From Leptodontidium sp. MPI-SDFR-AT-0119 (Eukaryota; Ascomycota; Leotiomycetes; Helotiales; Leptodontidiaceae), in NCBI GenBank assembly GCA_020726505.1, contig JAHLEZ010000044.1:248001-312000 (forward strand): a DNA stretch of 64,000 nucleotides, read 5' to 3'. A program made the translations under genes and the position numbers. Each line of letters opens with the position of its first letter. The first letter of the stretch is position 1. The notes beneath the pieces are model-generated. The model was not told where the DNA came from. It saw only the letters and a list, made by a program, of their open reading frames with translations, and ran no database searches. Positions 43,289-55,500 of the stretch are shown here, piece after piece.

Positions 43289-46200
43289 ACGTCCATCCCT
43301 GTGTGCCGGAAAACCCTCCGTGCCGGAAAGTTTAGCCGGTACATTGACTTCAAGCATCGTAAAATCAGTGCACACTGTAATGTCTCTTGTATTTTCTTTT
43401 TAGTCAGATTCTATAGCCACTCCCAAATACCCTAAATGCCTCTGACTAAAATATCCACGTTCGCGTCGTCGCCCTACGTCTGATTTGCAAAGACTTTCTA
43501 ATTATATCATAACAGAGTTCTTTTACCACAGCTGCACTACTCAGCTTGCACCATCTGTAAAACTCATAAAAGGGTCTTAGCCGGATTCTTATGCCACCCA
43601 TGATGCGGGAGATCGTCAATAGCCTTGTGGCGGCGGCTGTGGCGTGCAGATTTATGCAAGATCGCCAGGCGGGCCGGTACCTCGGATCGAAGCGAGGGCA
43701 GCACTTCTACGCTTTCGACCACATTTCCCCCTGCCCTTGATGACCTCCTTTGCCTCGCTATAACAGGTATAGTTCTACGGATAATAGTTCTACGGATAAC
43801 AGGCGAGGCGTGATGAGTTGCATTACTATTAATTAGACACCTGGTGTACCGAAAAGTCGAGCAGCACTGAGCTTTAGGACCTAATCCTAACAAATAAACA
43901 ATGTCTGAGCGCAAGCAAGATGGAAGTCAAGACGTCATCCGAACCTGCCAAGTAACAACAGCCAATGCCCCAAGTGAAACAAAATACGCAGCAATTGTCC
44001 AAGCACTCTGCAAATCCCTCTCCACAACACTCCAGCACACTCCGAAAATAGTCCCGACCACCACTACTATCCCAAACAGAAATGTCACAATGACAGATGG
44101 ATCAGGAGTCTCTACAAATCGAAGTCCGTAGCCGATATTGATATCTTCGTTGTGAGGGTCCTTTGAGATAAATTTGAGCGGCTTGTCTCTCTTTTTAGGC
44201 AATTGGTCCAAATAGAAAGAGCCGGACTGGAGAGACGCGGTACATTTTGCCGTTAAAAGATGGACGAGATGGTCGGCAGCTATTGGGGGAACTATTTCCA
44301 GGGGCGGGGGCGGGGCAAAGTCGTAGTGCAGAGTATTGGATGGCACTGTGTCGGCTACCATGCGATCTACTGAGTCGTCTGGGAATGCTGTGAACTAGTT
44401 TGGTTTGGTAAGAATAATCTTCTTGCCTGTGCGTTATCTCTCACCTTAATGAATTCAATGCGTTTCAGCTTGAAAAGAATCAGATCTGTCCAAGTTCGTT
44501 GTGTCTTCCATGTTTTGTGCAGGAGTTGAAAGAGCCCCGCATCTTTCAGCTCGTTGTCTTCTTTATCTTTGCAGATGTGAAGCGGCTCGAGTTTTGTTAC
44601 TTTAGCATTAGGTCTTCTCTTGAGACAGAGATGAAGCCACCTGCATGTCACATCAGGGGTAGGTGAACACTGAATCGTAGCAAACCTCCTTGCTTTCGGC
44701 TTCAACTTTGCCCCATTGTTGTTAGCTTTCAAAGTCGAAATGCTACGGCCGACAGCTGCTACTTTGTTTCCAACAGCTGTCAGAAGTGCTCGCGATATTC
44801 CAGGTCCGGTTGTCGTTGGCTGGGCCTGAGTTACATACCCCGATCTCCGAAGGTTCTCAGCGTATGTCGCTACAGCACCAGGTCGAAATTCCCGAAAGTC
44901 GTCATGAGAAGTGTGACCGCAGATCTGAAGTGGTTCAGTGGAAACCTGGTAACAGATAAGTTTTTATATTTGGGGAACATACACATGTCCATTCCAACCT
45001 CACATATCCCGGCCCAAAAGGTTTTCTTAAGTATTCCGACAAATTCGACAAGACTGGGGGATTATTGGCAAACGAATTTTCTGTTAGTATCTGGTCCGGA
45101 GTTGATTCTGTAGGCGGACCACCATGGTTAATATTATCTTTACCTTCGAACACGATTTGATATTCTTCTTCTGCGGGAAAAAGTAGCACTTTCTCAGGAC
45201 TGTCGGCAGTGGCTTTATTTCTAGGACTGCCCTTCTCAGGATACAGAAACGATCGGAAGCGATCCTTCAATTTCTGCATAGCATTAGATGCAAGAAGCCA
45301 CTCTCTCAATGTACTTAGATTAGGGCGGTCATCAGGATCGCCATAATCGTCTTGATCACTGTCTTCCTCCGCTTGTGGTTGTAAGCTATTTTGTGTGCAC
45401 CCTGGTTGAAGGCTTCCGAGGTAATCTCGCAGCCTTTCTTCGCGCAAAGTATCTCCATCGTGACACGAGAGCTGGAGGGCGTCACTCGGATGAATTCTTT
45501 CGCGAAGTAATGCTGATACTTGTCTTGATCTTTGCCCAATAAACCTAGCAGCCTGTTCTTGTGGTGGTGTTTGCGCTTCGAGCAGCAGCTCTTTTGAGAA
45601 GGAGTGGAGTGCACGTCTGAAGTTCCTTGTAACCTTTTCTGACTGCAGCAATTTGAATGATTCGTCCAGAAGATCTCGAAGTTGCTGATCGTTTACAAGC
45701 AGGTTTACCATTTCTGTAGCACTATCCAGAACGATTGGTGCTATATCCGAAATTGAGGTCGCCGAGCTTGCCATCGTTGAGGCATTATAAGACTCCAAGG
45801 AGGCCACCGAGTAATCCGAGTCAGAATCATTAGTTGATGCAATTCGAAGAGACTGATGTTGTGTGATATGATCGAATGAAATCTGCCATGTAGAAATGAT
45901 GTCTTTATACGAGCTTAGCTCAGGACTTGTCTCCTTGAGCCTCGCCCGTGACTCCTCATACAAACGAAGATAATCCGAGAAACTCAACTCTGTTTGATCA
46001 ATGTATGCTCCAGCAGTAGCTAGTGCAAGTGGAAATCCATCCAATTTCTCTGCAAGCTTCATAGCATCAGGATCTAGTATTCAAAGTTAGAAAGTAATAT
46101 CAAATCCAAAACGTTCTTACCTGTTTGGCCTTCTCGTCTGGATACGGCCGACAGAATTTCAAGACTATCACGCACATCGATAAGCTTGCGAATCTGGATA

Positions 46201-48424
46201 GAATGACCAATTTTGACCTCAGATGACCGCGTTGTGATGATAATCGACCCTTGATATGATTCGGGAAGGAACTTTCTGATATCCACAGCTGCAGGATCCG
46301 CCTTGCCGGATAATTTAGGAGTATCGTAGTTATCGTAAATCATCAGCCATCGTATGTTATTAGGCAAACTCAGCCATGCCTTGACAAACTCAACCAGTTT
46401 GTCCAGGTTCTGGTTCGTTTCTTGATTGCTATCGGGGATAGCCAGCGGGTGTTCTCTTGATATCTGCTTAGCCAGCTTAGCAAAGCTCTGCTTCACAGAA
46501 TCCTCGTCTTTGATGTTCAGCCAAAATATTGCGGAATAATCGTCCTTGTGCCGTTTCGCATATGCAATACTGAGTTGTGTCTTCCCGATTCCCCCTAGCC
46601 CTTACAGAACAACTACTCGACGGGAGCCATCACCTGTGAGTGTCTTATGTATTTTCGAGAGCTCGTCTTCCCTAGCCACAAAGTGTTCGACGTCGAAAGC
46701 ATCGGAGAGGCTGAAGGTGACGGAGAAGTCCTTGCGGTTAGATCCTAGTACAGTCAGCAGCTTCCTTATTTCATGACAGAGAGTGGGACGTACCTCTCAA
46801 GGTCTTGTCAATCTCCTCTCGAAGTCGCGCCAATGCCCTGTCCTTCCCCTCACCGTAGATGAGTGGCATGTAAACGTCAAAAATTCCTAGCAGTGAATAT
46901 GCCTTGTCTTCTGCGTAAGTCGTCTCACGACATTCTGTCCACGACATTCGCTCAGCGATGCTGAAGTCAGACAAAGGGCTTCCTCGAAGGGCACCGGCTG
47001 GAACGCCAGTTACCTCGCAAATGTGTCGTTCTAGGGAGACCTTGTTGCCTAATAGCTCCCTATCTCTGCAGAAGAAGTCGACTGACGCCGGCGCAATAAG
47101 CTCTTGGAGCGTCCAGCCTCGTGTGAACCACGCGCTTTTCCGAAATGTCCATACCCAGTCCTCGTTAGACCCGTCCGCCGAATCATTTCCAGGTCGCGAA
47201 ACATCTGGCAGATAAACGTAGCACTTGGTCGCATCCTGGTACCAGCGAAACATCGAGTTGATAGCCTCTGCAAGCTCGGCGCTGCTCGATTTGTCGATGC
47301 AGCATGTGTCCACCCAGAAGTATTCCAATTTATCACGCCTGGCCTGATCTCCGCAGAACTGTATCTTGCCGTAGCCAGCCTTGCCTTTACTCGTGCCGGC
47401 TGCCAGATCCTTGAAAGTGACCTCCTCCGCTTCCCATCTGTGTGAAAGTATAGCATACTCGGGTATGTCGTCTTGAAAGAACTCAGTCAGGCGGAGGTTG
47501 CCATCGCCATCTAACTGTAGCAGACGCATTATTCCACTAGGTTCGAGGATCACAGAAGGAAAGATTCTCTGTAGTTGATAAGCCGTCGAAAAAGTATCGA
47601 TATAAAGTGAGGAGAAGGTTGGAGAAGATGTCGCGTTGAGGCTGCCGCACTCAGCTAGGCGGCAGCCTCGCGGCAACATTATCGTTGTACATGACTAGAA
47701 GCGCAAAAGACCAGCCAGCCGCGCAACCTCGAATTCTGGAAGGCATAGGAATAGGATAATCGAAACCACTTTCGATTAATTTGGTCTTATCGATGAAAAG
47801 AAAGCTGAAGTGATTGGAGAGTGGATGATAGAAATAGAGACCTACTATCGTGCATTTACCTTTATCTTTGGAGTTCGAACCTCTGACCTCGAATCTTGGG
47901 CACCTATTTAATCAGGCAACAGCTCTCCGTTGCTTCGGTCCAGTGATTACATAAGTGAGCCTACGGGCCATAGGTGACATTGTGGCACGTGCGGACTGTT
48001 CCCCACTAAGATCGTCATTCGCTTCGATCCGAGGTACCGAATCGCGTGGCGATCATGATAGATTTGCAAGCCACAGGAGCCGTAAGGCTAACAATGACTT
48101 CTCATATGGTCAGAGGGCTTAAGAGCTCGAATAGGATCCTTTTATAGCTATTGGAAGAACTGAGAGCCTAGAGATAAAGCGGCGATGAGAAAAAGTATAT
48201 TGCGCAACAAAATGAGACCCGTTGTAAATCAGCCGTAGCGGCGGTGACATAAATATAGTTTTCTGGTAAAAGAGGTTGAAAGTGTCTTAGAATAGCTATA
48301 GAATATAACCTGTAAAGCATTCCAGAGAATTACTATAGTTTATGTAGGTTCTATGATGCCTAAAATCAAAGTACCTGTTAGTTTTTCCGGCACGGAGGGT
48401 TTTCCGGCACGCAGGGATGCACGT
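43289..48424. mobile_element. E2: 5.1-kb TIR unit carrying a HET-NLR gene
   Basis: The left end begins ACGTCCATCCCTGTGTGCCG; the right end in reverse complement begins ACGTGCATCCCTGCGTGCCG. The match continues through GGAAAACCCTCCGTGCCGG with about two mismatches in 43 bases. Weaker inverted similarity extends several hundred bases inward, for example GGTACCTCGGATCGAAGCGA near 43678 against its complement near 48030. TA lies at 43287-43288 and 48425-48426. Only one gene is present (43927-47529), and no transposase frame was found. Ends and TA target resemble Tc1/mariner/Fot1-type elements, and the start ACGTCC recalls the MITE at 11223. The cargo gene has no role in transposition. Confidence 0.72.
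43927..47529 (-). pseudogene. HET / NB-ARC / membrane-module protein with one in-frame stop
   Basis: Five exons on the minus strand: 47529-46794, 46744-46121, 46073-44983, 44924-44445 and 44394-43927. All four introns (47-58 bp, GT-AG) keep frame, giving 1,132 codons. Residues 1-245 are a HET domain of the HET-E/D type (IPEYAILSHRW, LEYFWVDTCCIDKSSSAE, RGWTLQELIAP). Next is NB-ARC: P-loop GLGGIGKTQLS, Walker B WLMIYDNYDTP, GSIIITTRS and GFPLALA. It stops short of the usual ARC2 and repeats. From ~560 a fungal module follows: a serine-rich linker, WTCICGHTSHDDFREFRPGA, LFQLLHKTW, HYDFAPPPPLE and two membrane helices (SVIVTFLFGIVVVVG; AAYFVSLGALAVV). TAA at 46602-46604 (codon 293) precedes the P-loop and fits CAA to TAA. 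Everything else is open. Confidence 0.82.
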
Positions 48425-48926
48425 TAATTGTAAAGTAATATTCGGGGGCAAAATCGAGGGTTTGCGGCTCAAATTTGCGACCGAGAGCCAGCTTGCGAGG
48501 GCTCGCGAGGCTGAAAATGCCATTTTCGCCCTTTTGTAATTTACACCTTTAAATTACTTTTATAATACTTAAAAATATAATACATATACTAAAATTATGT
48601 TGAATTTTCATTATATTAACTTTTTTAAAAGCTTTAATAATTAGTTAAAGGGCGGGGGGAGGTGCCTCTTCGCTGCCTCCTCGCGAATTTGAAGGTTGGT
48701 GAGGCTCGCTAAAATCGGTGACGCTGACACACGTTAGGAAAAGAATTGTATGCGCCTAAGGCACCAACTCATCCAGAGAAATTGCGGGGTTCAATGCCCG
48801 ACCGTTACCTAACTGCTCGAATCTGAAGCTCACAAATACCAAATACCTACGAGTTCTCCCTTACCCCATGTATGTCCCAGTGCTGTGGCCCCCTAGTATC
48901 CCTCTTAACTAATAGATATTTTAAGA

Positions 48927-49106
48927 ATGATCGGCTTTATAATCATCATCTTCTTCGTCCTTTGGTTATGTGATGTCCCCGTCACGCCTTGGTTCTGGAC
49001 TTACTGGCGGCGAATGACAAACTGGTGGCCCACGAAAGCCACGAACAAGGATAGCAAAGATCAAGCAAGGCGTCGCAGGACTTTTCTTGCCAAAAACGCA
49101 TGGTAG
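48927..49106 (+). CDS. Small membrane ORF, 59 residues
   Basis: ATG 48927 to TAG 49106. The N-terminus MIGFIIIIFFVLWLC is a strong single membrane helix. The middle is rich in Trp (PWFWTYWRRMTNWW), and the C-terminus is basic (DQARRRRTFLAKNAW). No family was recognised. It starts 179 bp outside E1 and lies on the same strand as the BTB gene. It could be a short secreted or membrane peptide or chance. Confidence 0.3.
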   Translation: MIGFIIIIFFVLWLCDVPVTPWFWTYWRRMTNWWPTKATNKDSKDQARRRRTFLAKNAW

Positions 49107-49158
49107 GTTGTCATGATCCATGTGCGTCACGATTGTTCCTGACATTGATCATATGAAG

Positions 49159-50034
49159 CCTTCTATCATCTGGCGAGTTCTCCGATGTCACGGTGACCTG
49201 CTCAGGACAGACATGGAATCTCCACAGAGCGGTCATTTGTCCAAGATGCCGCTACTTTCAGAGTGCATTCGGTGGCAAATTTCAGGTTCATACCGTACTG
49301 CGAAACCTGGGTTCTTGGGTCACGCTGACACCTGTTTTAGGAGGCAGAGACTGGATTGGTGGAGTTGGATGATGATGTTGACCCAAAAAATTTCAACCAC
49401 ATAGTCCGTTATCTTTACCAAGGAAGTGAGTGCCTCCATTAGCCGCTGCTGTTGGAGAAAGCAATCGTTGACGAGATAAGCGCCAGACTGTGACTGGGAT
49501 GTCCTTCAAAAAGAAAACGGCAACATCTACGTTGCGTGCTTAGAACTCTCTCTTATGGCCGATTACTTTGGTATAGACGATCTGATCCTCGACATTAGCG
49601 CGTACATAAGAGGCAGCTGCAAGCATGTTGTCGAAGGCCTACAGAAAGGCTGGCACGAACATGGGGAAGCCAGGAGTCTACCGGCTGATTTTTTGGAGAA
49701 ATTCATCGATGGAGCAAGGATCACTTTCAGTGACAAAAATCCCGACGCCCTAAACCCCCTTCGGCAAGCCTTTGTCCAGTTCGTTGCAGACACCCGGTAT
49801 CTTGTTCTCCGGAACAACAGCTTCCGTCAGGCTTTGTCTGACGTCCCAGAATTTGCCGCAGCAATATTGGGCAATGTATTTGCCGATGGGTCTCCCTTCT
49901 ACAAGTTGACGTGTATCGGTCTTCCAGAATCCTGTGGAAATTGCTGTAAGCAAGGTCGCACTTTTACGGCCACCTGGATCGGTCGCTTGGGCGAGATTGA
50001 CGGCATTTGCTCGGACTGTCGTGGCATGGATTGA
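49159..50034 (+). CDS. BTB/POZ domain protein, 5' exon unresolved
   Basis: Three exons are supported: ~49159-49285, 49341-49425 and 49487-50034. Introns 49286-49340 and 49426-49486 keep frame. The first exon gives the classic BTB start (GEFSDVTVTCSGQTWNLHRA, then VICPRCRYFQSAFGGKFQ). The second gives ELDDDVDPKNFNHIVRYLYQ, and the third ELSLMADYFGIDDLILDIS. The remaining ~140 residues match the C-terminal helical tail of fungal BTB proteins, ending in a cysteine-rich stretch (CGNCCKQG, CSDCRGMD). A stop lies just upstream of 49157, so a start exon further left is needed; none could be fixed. BTB proteins mediate protein pairing, often as Cullin-3 adaptors. Confidence 0.7.
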
Positions 50035-50488
50035 GGATGACCGCATGTGCGAATTTTTATACGGTCAGCGTGTCCAAGATTTGCACAAAGACAAAAAGGC
50101 CAATGTCCAAAAGCTTTGTAATCGCTCGAAAGTCTCAGTATGGGATAGTGTACTTAGGGTTTAGTGGGAAAAGCTTCGACAGGTCTCCTCGCTTTGTCCA
50201 AGAAGGCCTATGAGGGCGAGGAGAAATAGTGGAACTACGTGGCACCTGCATCCTTGCGTTTGCTAATCATGAATTTAGTCTATGCTTCAATCACTGCTTC
50301 AATCGTTATTAGTCATTGCTTTACTACTTTAACCTATGCTTTAGGTTATGCTTTAATTTCTGTTTAATATTCCCATCTCTGTTGGCTCAAGGAGATTCAG
50401 CGACTTGTTCACTCGAGTCGAAAAGAAGGAGCTTGCCCGGGTACGCATCATCTCCTTAAATCCGAAGTTCAGTCCTGAGATATGACAA

Positions 50489-51740
50489 CCAACAGCGAAT
50501 CATTAATTTATTCTCCGAATCCCCTCTTGAAATTCGACGTCAGATCGGGACTTATGCGATGGAGCTTCGTGTAGTACGTGCCAACTATCCGATGCAAATG
50601 AGGCGAAGTGGCAGAAAGAACAACCCGTTCGGCCTCGGCCAGAGTTACGAAGTTACTCTTTTTTCATATGCGGTCGGAATGGTGTTTGAGAAGCTTCCTA
50701 CGCTTGGCTTCTATATCGTGTGGGAGTAAGCTCACTGGTACCAGGTATGATGGTTGCAATTCCTTTACCACGTCATTTAGAGGAAAGCCGTAATCAAATC
50801 AGAAACGGTTAGAGTTCTAACGTTATTGGTGCTAAGTCTAATATGCGTTAGTACAATTCCCGTTCCCCCTTCGTCCCAGAACTCTTCGTCTTCCCAAAGC
50901 GGACCAGATAGTCAAAACTCTACAGCCGAGCTCGAGCTCGAGAGGGTGGAGTCGATTACAGGCGTACAGGCCTCTCCAAACCATCGAGATGCGATCGTCA
51001 AGCAGTGTTTGGCGCTTGGAAAGCGCGAGACTCTTGAAAACTTTCGCCTGGCCTGTATCTACTGGCGGAGGCACCACATGCCTGTGGGCCAGGAATCAAC
51101 CCATCCGTACGACCTGACCCTGAAAAGACGCTCTGCCCTTGAGCAGTTCCCTTACGCCCACCACGGCACCCAGACGACAATCTTTCATAGTGCAGTGTTA
51201 GATATCCTCTACCGAGCTGACCTTGCTCATTTGCACGAGGTCTACCTTGGTACCCTAGAATATTTCTCGCGCTTCTCGTCCCAAGAGAAGAAGGTGGCCA
51301 AGCCTCGGCCGAGGGAGGTCTTTGATGACGATGTTCGGAGTACTGCTGTTGTATTGGGCATGTTACCCTGACCTTCGAGACAAGCCACGTTCGTATAACA
51401 AGTGGCTGGCTCGGAAGTTCTCCAGGACATTGGAGTATGCTGAGAAGTGGCATACCCTGCGAGAGAAATTTAGCATTGGTGTGCTTGCGCTCGTTCCTCG
51501 TGGAGCTGACTGGTGGTTTGAAAAGCTGCCGTTCAAGGATCTACCCATATACCTTCGTATTATCGCAGCTGCCAACCCTGTCGCAGTGGGGATGGCGGAG
51601 ATGATAGCTAAGAGGGTTCTATTCTTGTGGAGGCGCGAGAACTTCTACGCTTAGAATATCTGAAAACCGTTGACGAGATCTCCTTCGAAGCTAACTATTC
51701 CAAGCTTCTCGAGGAGATCAATATGGATGTGGAGGAATAG
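50489..51740 (+). pseudogene. Hypothetical fungal gene with frame breaks
   Basis: Open segments follow one another on the plus strand: 50489-50731 (IINLFSESPLEIRRQIGTYA), 50850-51371 (ERVESITGVQASPNHRDAI, FPYAHHGTQTTIFHSAVLDI), then frame +1 from about 51350 (YPDLRDKPRSYNKWLARKF), and a third frame from about 51630 (ELLRLEYLKTVDEIS) to TAG 51740. Helical character and shared strand suggest one ancestral gene of ~400 residues. Some breaks may be introns, but no GT-AG pair fits the shifts at 51350 and 51630. Function is unknown. Confidence 0.4.
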
Positions 51741-52553
51741 TCCGGTAACTTTATGATACAGTCTTAATTCTTGTATATTATCATGCACAGCTCTTCAAGT
51801 CAGAGCTCTTCTCACGATCTCTTGTCTATCTGTAGACAATCACATTATCCAAGGACACAGGCGGGCGGGGGAGTCACAAGGTCAATTAATCCCACAAAAC
51901 ACCTGCTAAGTCTCTAACGTTCAATCTGCCAACGAACCTGATCTGTCTGGTAGAACGTACTAGCCCCCTTATGCTCATTGATAAGAAGTCTTCTTCCCAT
52001 CCCAGAATCGCCAGTACTTCGTCCTGTTGGTTTCCGACCATCCTTTCACATTTTTGACCCATACATTGTGTGGACGATCTACTTGGATGTCTTTTTGGGT
52101 ATCCCAGTAATAATAATTCCCCTCACGGACAAAATAATATGGCTGCTCTGTCTCAGACGACCCAGACGCTCCCCCCGTTGAGGTAGTAGCTGCAGATGAT
52201 GAGCCAGTAGCTGCAGACGATCCGGTGGCAGGTGTAGGCATGGTAAATCGACCAGACTCATAGAAACTTCCCTCGACCATCGGTAAGTCTCGTTTTTCCC
52301 CAGATTTAGAGTACCTGAAGAGCAGATTCGGATACAAATCATTGGTGGAACCAGATGAAAGATATTTGTTATCCTCGAGAAGCCAGATAATAACATAACT
52401 TGAAGTAAATTCAGCAGCTGCTACTTATGAGCATAGAGACACTTACACCCAATAGCGGCAACCAGACCCTCCCCCTGACATCTCATACGAATCGCGTTCT
52501 TTGTTCCAAAGAAGAGTACAAATCTGCCCTATCGAAATACCTGGGACTAGATA

Positions 52554-55500
52554 CTCGTCGGTTTCCTGACTTTTTTTGGAAAATTACCGACCTGCGCCAG
52601 CAGGTCGGAACCACCAACTTCGACATACCAGCAACTTCGACACGACCTTTTTGGCTTATTTAATTACTTTAAAAATCCAATTCTAGCTCGTTTGACTTGA
52701 TTTTTTAATAGAAAAATGCGCCGTAACTGAGAGTATAATTACCACACTAGTGCATTAGGGCTAGGGCTAGTTAATCATGCGTTGTTTTGAACTGAATATG
52801 GGTTTCGGGTGCAGATTTGGCAGGTCTTGGCACCTCGGCACGTCCCGCAGTTCATTGACAGGGGTGCAAATCGCGTCCGGATTTCCCCTCTTACACGTAA
52901 AAACTCGATTTATCCTACCCATATATATACGATTCAATCCAGACTACGAATTACGCCCACTATGGTCAAATCTACGCCTCAAATCAAGCATGGAGGGTCT
53001 AAGAAGAGCAAGAAGAAGTCTCCATTGGATGCTAGGATTGCTCGCATACGGAAGATGCCCAAATACAAGACCCCCGCCTATATGAGCCAGGAAGCTAGGA
53101 TTCAGGCTGCTTTGGCGGCATATGAGAACCCCGAGGACACCGATATTACCAGTCTACGTATTGCCGCTGGCGTTTTCCGTGGAGTTAGCTACTCTACGTT
53201 GAATAGTCGTTACAAGAAGAGCGATATTTCCAAGACGTTAGCTGAGAATGGGGGTCACAACAAGAAGTTGAATGAGGCTCAAGAGGCGTCTCTAATATGG
53301 TATATTGATACTGCTATTGAAAGAGGCTTTCCTATGAGATATGATATGATTGTTGCCGCTGCAACTATGATATTAAGTCTCTCCATGGAAATATTCCAGC
53401 GAATTGGACAGAATTGGGCCAGAAGATGGGTAGACAGAATGGACGTTACTGGCCGATATCATGCTTTACGGACTACTCCAATGGACCAAAAGCGTAAAGA
53501 TTGTATGACGATTGAAGATATCACTGGTTGCTTTGAGAAGTTAGCTGCGGTAATGGCCAAATACTTAATACATTAGAAAGATATCTTCAATATGGACGAA
53601 ATTGGCTTTAGGGTCGGGTGCATCAGTAGCACAACGGTTATTACGCACAAGAACATCCGTAAAGTACGTTTTCCTACTAAAAAACAGCTTATCCTAATGA
53701 CTGAGTGCGTACTGACTGTTTTAGGTCTTCACACGTGACCCGGTCGACCGCGAGTCTGTGTCAGTCATTGAGTGTATCTCTGCGGCTGGCTATGCCATTG
53801 ATTGTTACATCATTATGCCGGGGGCTGTCTACCTAGAGAAGATGTTTAACAACAACCTACCACCAGGCACAAAGATCTCTTGTAGTGAAAAGGGGTACTC
53901 AAGTGACGAGCTCGCATTAGAGTGGCTCAAACACTTTGACCAACAAACCAAAGGCCGCCAACAAGGCTAGTGGCGTCTCTTGATATTTGATGGCCATGGT
54001 AGTCATATGACCTATGAGTTTATCTCTAGGTGTGAGCAACTAAAGATTATACCTTTTTGTTTAATTGCTCACTCAACACATGCCACACAACCACTCGACG
54101 TTGCTTGTTTCCAGTCCGAAAAGCATTGGCATGGCCGAGCAATTGAAGATAGAATTAGAGACGGTTGCAACTCCTTCACCAAATACACCTTTCTTCAATG
54201 CCTTAATCAGATCAGAGCCAAAACCTTCAAGAAAGAGACAATTCAGTCAGCCTTTAGGCGCACTGGCATATGGCCATTAAACCCGGATGTCATTATCACA
54301 GCTTTTAAGCTTACCCAGGATACTCAAATAGGCGATAAAGATATGGGCGGACGGGTGTATAACCATACCCCGGGCAATCCAGCCACGGCAATTAATGTCC
54401 CTGCATCCAACGAGCATATACCACGCTGGATACCAACTAATAACGAATTCTGGGAGGCCGAGACTACGTCAGACGAAGAATACGACTATATTCCGTGGAT
54501 TCAAGATGATAGAGCTTTTAATGATAAGCCAGAGGACAGAATGGAGCTCCCACAGCTCCCACGTGACGGAGATGTTGATATTACAACAGATTTGATAGCT
54601 CCATTAGCAAGCTCTCATATCGACGAATTGCTAGACGTGGTGGCGACTCTAGAGCAACCTATACAGCTTAGAGATCTAGAAGATTACGGGAATTATGGGC
54701 TCGAAGGTACAGCGGAAGATCCACGTTGGTATAGAAAAACGCCATTTTTTGATACCCCATATGGAGCTAAAGGAATCAATGCACACGCCGAATTTCTTGA
54801 TACCTACGAAGATATATTATCGTCACCATTAAGGCGTCTCTCTAATAAGAAGTTCCGTAAATGTAGCACAGTTAATGCTATCATGGCCGACGCCGCGCGC
54901 CAAGAGCTCACTTCTACGGTTCCAAACAGTACCTGGGGAAGCAATTCCCTTGTGCTAAATGACGAAGATGGTGCTAAGAGAGTGAAACCTCGCGGTGGGG
55001 GCCGCGTAATCTCCTCTGGAGAAGGGTTGCGAATCATCGGCGAGAGGAATGATGCTGCCCAGGAGTCCAAACTTGCGAAGCTTCAAAGAGAGGCGAATAT
55101 TGCTGGAAATATATTGAAGTTAGAAGAGGAGAGAGTTGCTAAAGCTCTAGCTCGACAGCGAAAAAGAGAGGAGAAAGAAACTGCAAAGGTTCAAAAGAGA
55201 ACGGAAAAAGCACGCATCCGAGAAGAGAAAGCTCAGGCTAAAATACAACATAAACTTGACAAAGCTATGAGGTTACAAGCGTTGATTAGTACTGGAAAGA
55301 AGCCTAGAGGTCGGAAATCGACTACAATTAAAGAGGAAGAGGCCACACAACAAGAGCCTGTAGTTATGGCCGCATCCCAAAGACCAATTCGCGCCAGGAG
55401 ACCAACACAAAAAGCGATTGAGATACTTAGCGACGACGAGCAGGAAGATGGCAGTGATATTGAGAGCCCCCTAGAGTCAGATTTGTCTGCTGATTCCGAT

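Larger units (their letters stand above)
42893..48748. mobile_element. E1 inverted-repeat element interrupted by element E2
   Basis: Outer ends are CAATTCTTTTCCTAACGTG on the left and its reverse complement on the right (CACGTTAGGAAAAGAATTG). Both are flanked by TA (42891-42892 and 48749-48750). Left arm 42893-43288 and right arm 48425-48748 are inverted copies of the E1 family also seen at 4415-4830. The right arm lacks about 90 bp present in the left. Without E2 the arms would join into a MITE-like unit of roughly 720 bp. Its centre matches the uninterrupted copy at 4415-4450. Confidence 0.75.

Noticed and set aside
47865..47960. tRNA-like sequence on the minus strand with GGTTCGAACTCC
   Set aside because: The T-arm stem closes only three base pairs and no acceptor or anticodon stem can be drawn. 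Probably a tRNA-derived scrap or chance.
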